Positions 16,985-25,780 of a stretch of 57,836 nucleotides of DNA are shown one piece after another. This DNA is from Myxococcota bacterium (GTDB taxonomy: Bacteria; Myxococcota_C; UBA6777): NCBI GenBank assembly GCA_023150835.1, contig JAKLKB010000027.1:1-57836 (forward strand), read 5' to 3'. The translations under genes and the position numbers were made by a program. Positions within the stretch are counted from its first letter, which is position 1; every line of letters begins with the position of its first letter. The notes under the pieces are model-generated. The model was not told the DNA's origin. It searched no databases and saw nothing but the letters and a program-made list of their open reading frames with translations.

Positions 16985-17000
16985 TCAGTCCTATCTACAC

Positions 17001-17114
17001 AGGACTTGCGCAGTTGAAAAGGGAAACCCTGAGATATCAGAACGTTGTAGGGGCGGTTCGCGAACCGCCCACGCCCGAACATCTGCCTTTTTCGTATCGA
17101 ACTGCGTAAGTCCT
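17001..17114. mobile_element. Family C MITE-like element
   Basis: 15-bp inverted ends AGGACTTGCGCAGTT (17001-17015) and AACTGCGTAAGTCCT (17100-17114), one mismatch. The centre holds a perfect 20-bp palindrome GGGCGGTTCGCGAACCGCCC (17051-17070). ATCTACA flanks both sides (16993-16999 and 17115-17121); with TCCT the match extends to 11 bp. It sits 16 bp from element A3, upstream of the HEAT gene. No transposase is encoded. Confidence 0.85.
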
Positions 17115-17270
17115 ATCTACAATTCACACCTAATTTTTTTGAACATCGCGCAGACAGCCCCCGTCTATCCCGCCGACCTATCAAACGCTGTGGTCGTCGA
17201 CTTTTGCCCAAAACAACGGCAAATCGGCGACCATCGCGTATCAAATCCCCCCATTCGATCGGTCGCGGCG

Positions 17271-18758
17271 ATGAAACACAAACGCAACGCACGGAACACC
17301 CGCTCCCCCCATCAGCCCCACCAAGATATCAACTTTGAACTCGGTGCCTCCGGCCTTTGTCACGAAGGCCAGATCTACAAAGAGCAACACAACCACTGGG
17401 AGATGTACTACTACAGCGCCTGCGGCTGCGGGTGTTGCGCTAACCGATACGATTACGTCCCCCCCCCTCCTGCCTACGCCATCGAGGCCATCCCTTCGGC
17501 TCTTTTGCCCTTCCTTCAACTTCCCCCAGAACGGATCTCTGAGTCTCTTGATCTTCCGTCGTTTGATGTCTGGGATCTTGTGCCTTTCTTCCACGAATTC
17601 ACCCGACGTTTTCCTCACTCGATCTTCTCTCTACGCCTACTCGAATCCATCCTCTCTCGTACTCCTGAAGAACAACGCGAGCAAGTAGCCCGGGCTTGCC
17701 GAGCGGCCATCCGACGCCTTCGACTCCGATCTGCCGACGCCATCCCCCACCTCACAACCATCCTTGATCTGTTGCTCCCCACCTTCGAGCAACGCTCCCT
17801 GTTGTTTGCGATCGCAACGATGGGAACGCTCGCTGCGCCGCTCTTGCCTCGCCTCTATCAGTTCGCAAGCGCCTACGATATCGAACTCTGCGCCCAAGCC
17901 GCCCACACCCTCAGTCTGCTTGGACCTCGCGATCCCCTCGTCCTCCAATGCCTACAACGTATCCTCCAACGCCCTTTGAACCCGTACTCCAACAGCGGCC
18001 AACCACATCCCCAACTTGGTGCCTTGCTTGCCCTCGATCGCATGGGAGAAATGGCCCGTCAAATCCTTCACGATGTCCAAGCCCTGTCTCTCAACGATCA
18101 TCCTGCCCTAATCAAAGCATGGACCCGCATCATCGGGAAGTTTCAGCACAATCCCAACACCAACATCCCTAGGCTGGAACGATGGCTCCATCACGACGAT
18201 CCCAGTGTCCAAGAAACGGTTGTCATGGCTCTGGGCAAATTCGGACACCACGCCGCCACCCCCAACGTTTTTCAACACCTCCTTCTCTTCATCACCCAAC
18301 CCAAGCAGCAACGACGACACGAAGCCTCTTTGCGCACGCTTGCCAAGATCTGCCGCCCTCCACAGATCCCCGCCCTGTGTACAGCACTCCAACAACACTT
18401 ACAAAGCGCCCCCACCGACCTTTTCGATCTCCCGCTCCTCCAACATCCCCCACATCATCGAGAGCAGATCGCTTTTTTCTTCCATACTCTCGCTGCAATT
18501 CTTCGTATCCTTTCTGATCTATCTCGCCGCAACAAAGGTTGTTCGTTTCCTTATTCACCAACGGCCCTTTCGCTGCTCTGCTCTTTTGCTCAACGTCTCC
18601 AAGGCCCGCACGTCTTGCTATGGAAAAGCCTCTTTTCGACACAACCCACGGCCTCTTACGAGATGATCCTCCGCTCGCTCCTCGACTTCCTTGATGCCGT
18701 CCCAACTTCACCCGATCCGCGCCTTCACAAAGAATTTGAAGAAGCACTTTTCTCCTAA
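17271..18758 (+). CDS. HEAT-like repeat protein
   Basis: A 495-aa protein, not assigned to a known family. Residues 1-75 are polar with a striking CGCGCC cluster (about 48-53) that might bind metal. The remainder is alpha-helical, with repeated helix pairs of HEAT/Armadillo type, for example LLPRLYQFASAYDIELCAQ and DDPSVQETVVMALGKFG, suggesting a protein-binding solenoid. ATG at 17271 is the first in frame after elements A3 and C, without a strong binding site, so the start is uncertain. Its stop is 4 nt from the stop of the convergent MazG-like gene. Confidence 0.7.
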   Translation: MKHKRNARNTRSPHQPHQDINFELGASGLCHEGQIYKEQHNHWEMYYYSACGCGCCANRYDYVPPPPAYAIEAIPSALLPFLQLPPERISESLDLPSFDVWDLVPFFHEFTRRFPHSIFSLRLLESILSRTPEEQREQVARACRAAIRRLRLRSADAIPHLTTILDLLLPTFEQRSLLFAIATMGTLAAPLLPRLYQFASAYDIELCAQAAHTLSLLGPRDPLVLQCLQRILQRPLNPYSNSGQPHPQLGALLALDRMGEMARQILHDVQALSLNDHPALIKAWTRIIGKFQHNPNTNIPRLERWLHHDDPSVQETVVMALGKFGHHAATPNVFQHLLLFITQPKQQRRHEASLRTLAKICRPPQIPALCTALQQHLQSAPTDLFDLPLLQHPPHHREQIAFFFHTLAAILRILSDLSRRNKGCSFPYSPTALSLLCSFAQRLQGPHVLLWKSLFSTQPTASYEMILRSLLDFLDAVPTSPDPRLHKEFEEALFS

Positions 18759-18762
18759 AAAT

Positions 18763-19092
18763 CTATAGCTTATCGTACTTTGAACTCGATCCTTTGGACT
18801 TTTCTATGGGGTATTTTTTTTTATTCTTTTCCAGCTTCGCAAGCACGATATCCGCCACATCCAGCCGATAATGCGCCGCCAACAACAACGCCCCATAAAA
18901 CACATCGGCCAACTCATCTTTCAACCCCTCCATCTCCACATCGTCCCCTTTTTTCCACAAAAACAACTCCAATAACTCCCCTGCTTCGACGTTCAAGCTG
19001 ATCGCCAGATCTTTGCCTGTGTGATACTGCGCCCAGTCCCGCTCGTCGCGAAAAGCCAAGATCGCCTCTGTTAATCGTTTGAGATCGCTCAT
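18763..19092 (-). CDS. MazG-like nucleotide pyrophosphohydrolase
   Basis: A 109-aa single-domain all-alpha NTP pyrophosphohydrolase of the MazG/RS21-C6 group. The metal-binding helices are present as EAGELLELFLW and KDELADVFYGALLLA, giving the EExxE plus ExxD-like acidic set. These enzymes hydrolyse (deoxy)nucleoside triphosphates such as dCTP to monophosphates. ATG at 19092 has AAGGA about 6 nt upstream. Gene stands alone. Confidence 0.9.
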   Translation of the reverse strand: MSDLKRLTEAILAFRDERDWAQYHTGKDLAISLNVEAGELLELFLWKKGDDVEMEGLKDELADVFYGALLLAAHYRLDVADIVLAKLEKNKKKYPIEKSKGSSSKYDKL

Positions 19093-19559
19093 CTTTTTCC
19101 TTCAGTTCAGTGCCCATCGCATACTCTAGCCGCAAGATGACACCAACGACACGCGGCTGGATCGACCCATCGTGTTTCCTTGAGCGGGCGTCCTCTCCGC
19201 TTCGGGCCTTGCATAAGATCGCGTGATTTGTCAACCCAGCCCGCCCTTTCTACTCGAACAACCACCCCGACAAACACCGCGTCTTCTCTATCTCCAACAC
19301 AAGATATCGGATTTTTTGACGCCTTCACATTCCCCCGCTAGGCTTCTGCAAAGGCGCGTGGCGCTCTGTAATACGATATCCGAGAGATGTGTACACAAAG
19401 GAGAGTTCGTAGATGCCCTATGATCGGGCAGCCACAGGGGGCTGCCCCTACATCTTTACGCACACAACGGGCGGATCTCGTATAAAGCATCCTTGTATCG
19501 CGGTGCCCTCTTTTCGTCGCTGTATTTTTTATTTTTTGTCTGATGATTAGGAGAAGAAT
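19093..19559. other. Intergenic region holding element A4
   Basis: Apart from repeat A4 at 19372-19482 and a T-rich stretch just before 19560, no gene or clear promoter is visible in this gap. Confidence 0.5.
19372..19482 (-). mobile_element. Family A MITE-like element, copy A4
   Basis: TACGATATCCG left end, hairpin GGGCAGCCACAGGGGGCTGC, CGGATCTCGTA right end. TAA flanks both sides (19369-19371 and 19483-19485). Both ends are close to consensus, so this copy is a good reference. Confidence 0.92.
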
Positions 19560-20315
19560 ATGTCTCTTATGCAAAACTGGAACAACAGCGTTTTCCAAAA
19601 AAGACGTGTTTGCGGCCCTTTGAGCGGCTGCGTGGTGGGTTTGGAAACCTCTGTTCGCTCCGCCAACACGGGGTCAAGGGGGCGACGCTCCCTTGTGGGG
19701 TCTGGGGCAAAGCCCCACCATGCCTACAAACAGCATACGTCGCATCCAAACAACGCATCTTCTCCGTACCACCGTCTTTTTCGTGCGTGTTGGTGGGTGT
19801 GTGGCCTTTGGTTTTTTCTTTGGATGACTCCCCAACAGGCTGTTGCAAACCCTTTTGCAAGCAACCTTCCCTCCAAAGTGGGCGTGGGGGTGGGCTATGA
19901 TGTCGATCTCAATGGCTTTACGATCCGTTTTGGCGACTTAAAAGGTGTGCGTTTTGACATCAATCTGGGCTTTGGTTTGAACCTTCAAACAGGCAATAAT
20001 TCCTCAACCACCGTCGATATCACCCCCGGATTTCGAGTCTTGTTTCCGATCGGCTCTGTTCGCGTTGTCCAACTGCATGCTGTGGTGGGAACCTACCTGC
20101 TGATGAAGCCCACCGATGCAGCCTTTCGGATGGATCTATCGCTCTTTGGTGGCTTGATGCCTGAGATCTTTTTGTTCGAGCAGTTGAGTATCGAGATCAT
20201 GGTTGGATTTGCCTTCAACATCAACAATATCGGCGGGGATGTCACGCTCAACCTCGGAACCATCGGCAAAGGGATCTCTTTCCTGAGCGGCGCGGCTTTT
20301 CACTGGTACTTCTAA
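19560..20315 (+). CDS. Outer-membrane-like beta-rich protein with repeat in its 5' coding end
   Basis: A 251-aa frame. ATG at 19560 has a strong AGGAGA site. Codons 6 to about 59 are the family B repeat B2 read in frame, giving a basic, low-information peptide. A normal signal sequence then appears (WWVCGLWFFLWM, cleavage near AVANPF). The mature part (about residues 99-251) has alternating hydrophobic strands (GVGVGYDVDLNGFTIRF, RFDINLGFGLNLQTG, LSIEIMVGFAFNINNIGG) and ends in Phe, consistent with a beta-barrel. The native start might instead lie just before the signal sequence, but no ATG is there. Function unknown. Confidence 0.65.
   Translation: MSLMQNWNNSVFQKRRVCGPLSGCVVGLETSVRSANTGSRGRRSLVGSGAKPHHAYKQHTSHPNNASSPYHRLFRACWWVCGLWFFLWMTPQQAVANPFASNLPSKVGVGVGYDVDLNGFTIRFGDLKGVRFDINLGFGLNLQTGNNSSTTVDITPGFRVLFPIGSVRVVQLHAVVGTYLLMKPTDAAFRMDLSLFGGLMPEIFLFEQLSIEIMVGFAFNINNIGGDVTLNLGTIGKGISFLSGAAFHWYF
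19576..19735 (-). repeat. Family B hairpin repeat, copy B2
   Basis: Reverse orientation, with the core AACACGGGGTCAAGGGGGCG and hairpin GGGGTCTGGGGCAAAGCCCC. It lies inside the 5' coding end of the envelope protein gene and keeps that frame open. Confidence 0.85.
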
Positions 20316-20356
20316 AGGTTATGCTCACAGCACAACGCTCACAAAGGAGTCCAATC

Positions 20357-20863
20357 ATGTCCGCCTGTTTGTTGCCTTCCGCGATCCCCATCACATCGCG
20401 AATTTCACGGGTGTTCTCTGCACTGGCTTGTCTGCTTCCGCTGCTTTTGCTTGCCTGTGGAAAAGGCTCGTCCGTCTGGCCAAGTACCAACCCGTTCAAC
20501 CACAACGGCAGCGCCAACACCCTCAACCATCGCGGCCAAGAGTCCCCCACCAACCACAGCGGCAGCAACAACAATCTCAACCACAGCGGAGAAGCCAACA
20601 ATCCGATGTCTTACGGGACGTACGGAAAAAAAGGCGCGACAGAAGCAGGCCCGCTGCGTTGGCATCTTTGTAACTGCCTTGTCGTCCCGTCCGAGGGCCT
20701 GATCATACCGCGTAGAACTTACAGCGTTTGTGCAACAAATCCCATTAACGCAGAGACTTATTCATCAAGCAAATGTCGTCCATTATTACCTTCTTGGCAG
20801 CGATGCAGTGCCTGTGTTTGTACGCCTGTGTTTGCCTGTTCGACGCTCGGGGCCTCGCTTTAG
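20357..20863 (+). CDS. Small lipoprotein with NHSG-type repeats
   Basis: A 168-aa protein. A hydrophobic signal segment ends in the good lipobox LLAC (LLLLACGKG). The following region contains Asn/His/Ser/Gly-rich repeats (NHNGSANTLNHRG, NHSGSNNNLNHSG), then a Cys-containing C-terminus with seven Cys in about 65 residues. ATG at 20357 has AAAGGAGT 7 nt upstream. It lies 41 nt after the envelope protein gene, probably in the same transcript. Not recognised. Confidence 0.65.
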   Translation: MSACLLPSAIPITSRISRVFSALACLLPLLLLACGKGSSVWPSTNPFNHNGSANTLNHRGQESPTNHSGSNNNLNHSGEANNPMSYGTYGKKGATEAGPLRWHLCNCLVVPSEGLIIPRRTYSVCATNPINAETYSSSKCRPLLPSWQRCSACVCTPVFACSTLGASL

Positions 20864-20870
20864 CGCATTA

Positions 20871-20984
20871 GACGAAATCCGCCCGTTGCGTGATCGTAAT
20901 GAGGTAGGGGCAGCCCCCTGTGGCTGCCCAATAATCGGACATCTGCGTACTCTCGTTTGCTGTGTACATCACTCGGATATCGTA
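20871..20984 (+). mobile_element. Family A MITE-like element, copy A5
   Basis: Left end GACGAAATCCGCCCG (one base off consensus), hairpin GGGGCAGCCCCCTGTGGCTG, right end CGGATATCGTA. It is followed after 3 nt (TGA) by copy A6, so the two are head-to-tail; flanking trinucleotides are TTA and TGA and do not match. Confidence 0.8.
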
Positions 20985-20987
20985 TGA

Positions 20988-21073
20988 GACGATATCCGCC
21001 CATAACGTGAAACAGGTCGGGGCCGCCACAGAGGGCGGCCCAAGCACAGGGCGTTTACAACGGCTCGCATCGG
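20988..21073 (+). mobile_element. Family A variant, copy A6 (no right end)
   Basis: Left end GACGATATCCGCCC, then a diverged centre with GGGCCGCC/GGGCGGCCC and AGGGCGTTTACAAC. The right end is not recognisable before the convergent regulator gene stops at 21082. The same variant centre recurs in copy A10. Confidence 0.65.
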
Positions 21074-21081
21074 CACCGCGA

Positions 21082-22635
21082 TTACACGACGGAGAGCGGG
21101 GGAGGTGTGGAGTCTTCGGATTCTTCGTCTTCTGTCGAAGCATCATCGCGGCGAATACCGTATTTTTTCATTCGGTTGTAAAGCCAAGAACGGTTGAGAT
21201 CGAGGACCCGCGCCGCTTCCGAAACATTCCAATGGCACTCTTCGACCGTTTGTCGGATCAGACGAGCCTCGGTTTGTTCCATGGCTTCTTTGAGCGTAAG
21301 TCGCCGCCCGTGTTCATCGAAAGGAAAGGCAGGGGCAGCGGCCTCTTTGGTGGCCGAAGCAGGAGGTGGTGGATTCGTGGAGGGCGGAGCGATCGGCGCA
21401 GCAGCGGGGGCAGGTTCCGCCAAGACAGCGATCGGCTCAGAAGAGGCGCGTGGATCGAGCTCGGCGTGAGGAAGCTCGATATCTGGCGCATCAAGGATGG
21501 CGCGCTCGTTAAAGATACAAGCGCGCTCTAGCACGTTGCGCAACTGCCGGATATTTCCGGGCCAATAATAGCTCGCGAGTTTTTCGTAGGCGGCCTCTGT
21601 CAAGGAGGCACGTTGGGCGATCTGCATACGGCTCAACAAGAGTTCGACCAAGAGCGGAAGATCTTCGGTTCGCTCGCGCAAGGGGGGAACCTCGATCTCG
21701 ACCACGGCAAGGCGATAAAACAGATCTTCGCGAAACTTCTTTTCGCTCACCAGTTTGCGCAAGTTGTGGTTGGTTGCAGCGATCAGACGAAAGTCCACTT
21801 GGATCTCTTGGATGCCTCCAAGACGGCGGATACAGCGGCGCTCGATCGCATCGAGCAGCTTCACTTGCAGTTCAAACGGCAGATCGCCGATCTCATCGAG
21901 AAAAAGCGTCCCGCCGTGAGATTGTTCAAAGTACCCCTTGTGTTGTTTGCGCGTGGCCCCCGTAAATGCGCCTTGTTCGTAACCAAAAAACTCCGATTCG
22001 ACCAAGCTCGCAGGGATCGCCGCGCAATTGACCGTAATCAACGGGCTTTGCTTGCGAACGCTTTGTTCGTGTAGCGCTTGCGCGATGCTACTTTTTCCTG
22101 TACCCGTTTCTCCCGTCAACAAGACGGGCATCTCTCGCTGTCCAAGCCGCGCCAAAAGTGAAAAGATACGCCGCATCTTTTCGCTTTTTCCAACAAGTTG
22201 TGCGCTGTTATCGAAGAAATTGACTTGGATCTTGGTGGGATTTTCGTACGCTTTCAACACCAAGACGGATCGGCCCAGTTGAAGGCGGGTATTGGGCCGC
22301 CAATAGGCATCAAGGACGCGATGCCCTTCCAAAAACACCCCATTGCGGCTATCCAGATCGCGCACGCGCACGCCGTGTTCGTCCAACAAGATCTCGCAAT
22401 GAAGGCTGCTGATGCGCTTGTCTTCGGTGAGCGGGAGATGGCGGATCTCCGAGCGTCCCACTTCCGAGATCTCTTGGTTGAGCGGCAAGGTAAAGCCTTC
22501 GTGGGGGCCTTCCACCACCTCCACCGTATAACCGCGAACCACCATGCTCGAAGAGCGCAACGGACTCCAATCTTCCATGCGTAGCGTGGTGAGTGCTTCT
22601 TTGGGTTCTTTTGGGCGCGGGATCGGCTTGTCCAT
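21082..22635 (-). CDS. Sigma-54-dependent activator with FHA domain
   Basis: A 517-aa regulator. Residues about 45-125 form an FHA domain (VGRSEIRHLPLTEDKRISSLHC, then DLDSRNGVFLEG), which reads phosphothreonine. Residues about 147-375 are the AAA+ domain: Walker A TGETGTGKS, the sigma-54 contact loop GAFTGA, Walker B GTLFLDEIGDL and the R-finger region. A Pro/Ala linker leads to a Fis-type HTH (WNVSEAARVLDLNRSWLYNRMKKYGI). The combination links Ser/Thr kinase signalling to sigma-54 promoters and is typical of Myxococcota-like genomes. A kinase partner is plausible (giant kinase at 25.8 kb) but unproven. ATG start at 22635. Confidence 0.95.
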   Translation of the reverse strand: MDKPIPRPKEPKEALTTLRMEDWSPLRSSSMVVRGYTVEVVEGPHEGFTLPLNQEISEVGRSEIRHLPLTEDKRISSLHCEILLDEHGVRVRDLDSRNGVFLEGHRVLDAYWRPNTRLQLGRSVLVLKAYENPTKIQVNFFDNSAQLVGKSEKMRRIFSLLARLGQREMPVLLTGETGTGKSSIAQALHEQSVRKQSPLITVNCAAIPASLVESEFFGYEQGAFTGATRKQHKGYFEQSHGGTLFLDEIGDLPFELQVKLLDAIERRCIRRLGGIQEIQVDFRLIAATNHNLRKLVSEKKFREDLFYRLAVVEIEVPPLRERTEDLPLLVELLLSRMQIAQRASLTEAAYEKLASYYWPGNIRQLRNVLERACIFNERAILDAPDIELPHAELDPRASSEPIAVLAEPAPAAAPIAPPSTNPPPPASATKEAAAPAFPFDEHGRRLTLKEAMEQTEARLIRQTVEECHWNVSEAARVLDLNRSWLYNRMKKYGIRRDDASTEDEESEDSTPPPLSVV

Positions 22636-22822
22636 GCTGGTGTCCTGAATCGTGATCCTTGTCTAAGAACGCAGTCTAGGCCAAAGTGAACGCGCTACGC
22701 TAACACAAGGACGCAACCACCGCAACGCACAAAACCGAATCCCGAACGTGCTGCGTACCCCACGATACGCCACGTTGCCACCCCCAACCACACGCGCTGC
22801 ACCATCAAGAAACGAGGCCCCC

Positions 22823-24127
22823 ATGATCCCGACGCGGACGTACCTTCTCTACGCAACAGGCGGCTTTTCGATGCACGCCTCCAACTTCTTGCTCTCGACA
22901 TGGCTGATCAAGTTTTATACACCCGGCCCCGACAAACACCTGATCGATCCGATCTTTTTTGGCTACATTATGCTCTTTGGCCGAATCATCGACGCGATCA
23001 CCGATCCCTTGGTCGGCGCGTGGTCTGATCATCACAAAGGCCCGCGTGGTCGGCGTGTTCCGTTTCTGTTGTGGGGCGCTCCGATCCTTGCGTTGAGCCT
23101 ATGGTGGAGCTTTACCCCCCCTGTGGCCGGACAATCCGTCTGGAACGGGGTTTATCTTGCCGCGATGATGGCGATCTTTTTCACGTTTTACACGATCGTT
23201 GTCACACCCTACCTTGCGATCTTGCCCGAACTATCGAATGATGCGAAAGTTCGCGTCAATCTGACGACTTACCAAGCAGGCTTTGTCTTGCTCGCCACCA
23301 TCTACGTCGCCGCCCTCTCTGGCCCGATGATCCAAAGACTCGGTTATGGAACGACTATGGCGATATCGGGTGTGCTGATCTGGCTGACTTCGTGGCTACC
23401 GATCCTTGTGGCTCCCCAAAAAGACACCGTGGAGGCGGCACACACCGAAAAAGCGTCGCTGCCCGTGATCTGGACGCGTTCGTGGGGAACGCTGCGCAGC
23501 AAGGCATTTCGCCACATTCTGCTGTCCACCTCGGCCTTTTGGTTTGCGCTCAACCTCTTGATGGCCTCGATCGCGTTGTGGGTCGTCAACGTCTTGAAGG
23601 GCAAAGAGGCCGATGTTGCGATGATTATGATGCCCTTTATCGTGGCCAACCTGCTTGGCTTTGTGGTCTTCAATCGCATGGCCCATCGCTTCGGAAAATA
23701 CAAGGTCTTCGTGATCATGTTTGTGATGATGGCCACCATCGCGCCCTTTTGGTATCTCGTGCAACGACAGCAAGGCGATTGGCCGTACCTGCATGCCATG
23801 CTGCTGTGCTTTGGCTTGGGCTTTCCGCTCGCCGCCTTCCAAGTCCTGCCCTTTGCCCTTCTTGCTGACGTGATCGATCAAGACGAACGCGAATATGGCG
23901 TACGCCGCGAAGCGATCTTTTTTGGGATGCAGGCCATCTTCCAAAAAACCAGCATCGGCCTGTCCATCGTGGTGATGCAGTATATGCGCACAAGCCTTGG
24001 CGAAGTGACGGCCTTGCGTTTGCTTGGGCCGCTCGCGGGCTTGTTTTGCTTGATCGGTTTGATTACATGGATCGGCTACCCATTGCGCGAAGAACCCCCA
24101 CAAAAAATCTCCGCCCCTGCGCATTAA
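22823..24127 (+). CDS. GPH-type MFS symporter
   Basis: A 434-aa protein with about twelve hydrophobic helices. The glycoside-pentoside-hexuronide (MFS_2) hallmark is present: AITDPLVGAWSDHHKGPRGRRVPF between helices 2 and 3. Family members import sugars or related solutes with a cation. ATG at 22823 has GAGG 6 nt upstream; an upstream in-frame reading of 25 residues is not membrane-like. The TAA stop (24125-24127) is also the left target duplication of A7. The next gene encodes an oxidoreductase of sugar-dehydrogenase type, so the two might share a substrate. Confidence 0.9.
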   Translation: MIPTRTYLLYATGGFSMHASNFLLSTWLIKFYTPGPDKHLIDPIFFGYIMLFGRIIDAITDPLVGAWSDHHKGPRGRRVPFLLWGAPILALSLWWSFTPPVAGQSVWNGVYLAAMMAIFFTFYTIVVTPYLAILPELSNDAKVRVNLTTYQAGFVLLATIYVAALSGPMIQRLGYGTTMAISGVLIWLTSWLPILVAPQKDTVEAAHTEKASLPVIWTRSWGTLRSKAFRHILLSTSAFWFALNLLMASIALWVVNVLKGKEADVAMIMMPFIVANLLGFVVFNRMAHRFGKYKVFVIMFVMMATIAPFWYLVQRQQGDWPYLHAMLLCFGLGFPLAAFQVLPFALLADVIDQDEREYGVRREAIFFGMQAIFQKTSIGLSIVVMQYMRTSLGEVTALRLLGPLAGLFCLIGLITWIGYPLREEPPQKISAPAH

Positions 24128-24240
24128 TACGAGAGCCGCTCGTTGTGTGATCGTAAAGACGTAGGGACAGCCCCCCGTGGCTGCCCAATAATCGGGCGTC
24201 TGGGCACTATCCTTTGTGTACACATCACTCGGAGATCGTA
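24128..24240 (+). mobile_element. Family A MITE-like element, copy A7
   Basis: TACGAGAGCCGCTCG left end, hairpin GGGACAGCCCCCCGTGGCTG, GGAGATCGTA right end. TAA flanks both sides (24125-24127, 24241-24243). The left one is the stop codon of the symporter gene. Confidence 0.92.
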
Positions 24241-24287
24241 TAATCCCTTTTCTCAATAGCTTTCCTCTCTGATTGCAAGGAGACACT

Positions 24288-25772
24288 ATGCCCCAAACTC
24301 CCGTTCGCATCGGTCTTGTCGGATGTGGGCGCATCACCGACCTTCACGTCCGCGCCTACACCCAAGAACCACGCGCCCTTCTCACCGCGATATGCGACAC
24401 CGATCCCGATCTTCTCGCCAAACGCGCCCTTGAATGGGGTGTCTCCAAGACCTACACCGATTATCAAGCCATGCTCGATGATCCAGCCATCGATGCCATC
24501 GAGATCTGCACACCCACGCGCTTGCACTTCAAGATGGTTCAACAAGCTGCCGCCGCAAAAAAACACATCAGCGTCCAAAAGCCCGTCACTCTCGCCCTCC
24601 ACGAAGCCACACAACTGCGCGACCTCTGCAAACAACACGGTGTGCTGTTCAAGATCTGCGAAAACTACGTCTTCCATCCCACCATCCTCCGCGCCAAACA
24701 GATGATCGATCAAGGAGAGATCGGTACACCACTCAACCTTAGCTGCCGCGTCGTCAGCGGAAGCGGTGGATGGCCGATCACTTCGGAAGCTTGGCGTTGG
24801 CGCTTTGAAGACGCCAAAGTCGCGGGCGGAACCCAGACCTTTGATCATGGACACCATCTCTTTTCGACTGCGTGGTATCTGCTCGGTCCCATCGACAAGA
24901 TCCACGGTTGGATCCATTCGGTCGACGGCGTGATCGATGCCCCCTCTTCCTTTCATTGGACCTACAACAACGGGCTGACCCAAGGATCGGCGATCTTCAC
25001 CGTCTCCACCGATATGCCGATCGACTCTCTCTATTACGGAAACGACGAGTGGTTCGAGATCACAGGAACACGCGGCATCCTCTGGATCAACCGATGCACC
25101 TCACATATCCGCAGCGATCTCCCTCCAATGACGCTTTACAGAGACGGAAAAGTCCAACCCATCGACGGGATGATCACAGACTGGCAAGAAGGTTTTACAG
25201 GCGCCTTACACAACTTTGTCGACGCCATCCTCGGCCTCGCTCCTCCCCAACTCAGCGGCGAAGAAGGCATCGAGATCCTCAGTTATGCGCTCGCGGCACA
25301 ACGCTCTGCACACCTCGAACGGCCCGTCTACATCGACGAGATCCGACAACAAAAAGGGGAGACCCATTATCACACACAGCGCCTGCGCACCCTTGCTTCA
25401 CGGCTCCAACCTCCCGCTTGGCTCAAACGCCTGTTTTCTCCGCCTGTTGATTCATCGACTTGTCGGACACTCACGCGCTCCCTCCCCCAACGCTTCCAAC
25501 CCGAGGCCGTCCGAGGATGGAACGCCACTATATTACTCGATATCCAAGGCCCCAACGGCGGCCAATGGACCGCCATACTCCAAGATCAAGTTCTGGAATT
25601 CCAAGAAGGAAAACACGGAGAACCCGGCCTGATCCTCCGCTGCAAAGACACCGCATGGACCGCGATCCTTTCAGGCAAAAAAAGCGTAGAATCCGCCTTT
25701 TTTCAAGGACAACTCAAACTCGAAGGCAAAGTTGAGTGGGCCCTGTCCCTCAAAAAAGCCTTTCGCCTCTGA
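24288..25772 (+). CDS. Gfo/Idh/MocA oxidoreductase fused to SCP2-like domain
   Basis: A 494-aa protein. Residues 1-120 are a Rossmann NAD(P) domain (GLVGCGRITDLHVRAY; KPVTLALHEA contains the family Lys-Pro). The Gfo/Idh C-terminal domain extends to about 355 (TFDHGHHLFSTAWYLLG). After a linker, about residues 390-494 resemble a sterol carrier protein 2 domain (NATILLDIQGPNGGQWTAILQDQ ... LILRCKDTAWTAILSGKKSVESAFFQGQLKLEG). SCP2 domains bind lipids or hydrophobic ligands, so the substrate may be lipid-linked. ATG at 24288 has AAGGAG 4 nt upstream. The giant kinase gene begins 8 nt after the stop, implying co-transcription. Confidence 0.85.
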   Translation: MPQTPVRIGLVGCGRITDLHVRAYTQEPRALLTAICDTDPDLLAKRALEWGVSKTYTDYQAMLDDPAIDAIEICTPTRLHFKMVQQAAAAKKHISVQKPVTLALHEATQLRDLCKQHGVLFKICENYVFHPTILRAKQMIDQGEIGTPLNLSCRVVSGSGGWPITSEAWRWRFEDAKVAGGTQTFDHGHHLFSTAWYLLGPIDKIHGWIHSVDGVIDAPSSFHWTYNNGLTQGSAIFTVSTDMPIDSLYYGNDEWFEITGTRGILWINRCTSHIRSDLPPMTLYRDGKVQPIDGMITDWQEGFTGALHNFVDAILGLAPPQLSGEEGIEILSYALAAQRSAHLERPVYIDEIRQQKGETHYHTQRLRTLASRLQPPAWLKRLFSPPVDSSTCRTLTRSLPQRFQPEAVRGWNATILLDIQGPNGGQWTAILQDQVLEFQEGKHGEPGLILRCKDTAWTAILSGKKSVESAFFQGQLKLEGKVEWALSLKKAFRL

Positions 25773-25780
25773 GGCCCGCC

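Noticed and set aside
17051-17070. 20-bp palindrome as an isolated operator
   Set aside because: It sits exactly in the middle of inverted-repeat element C, so it is better explained as part of that element.
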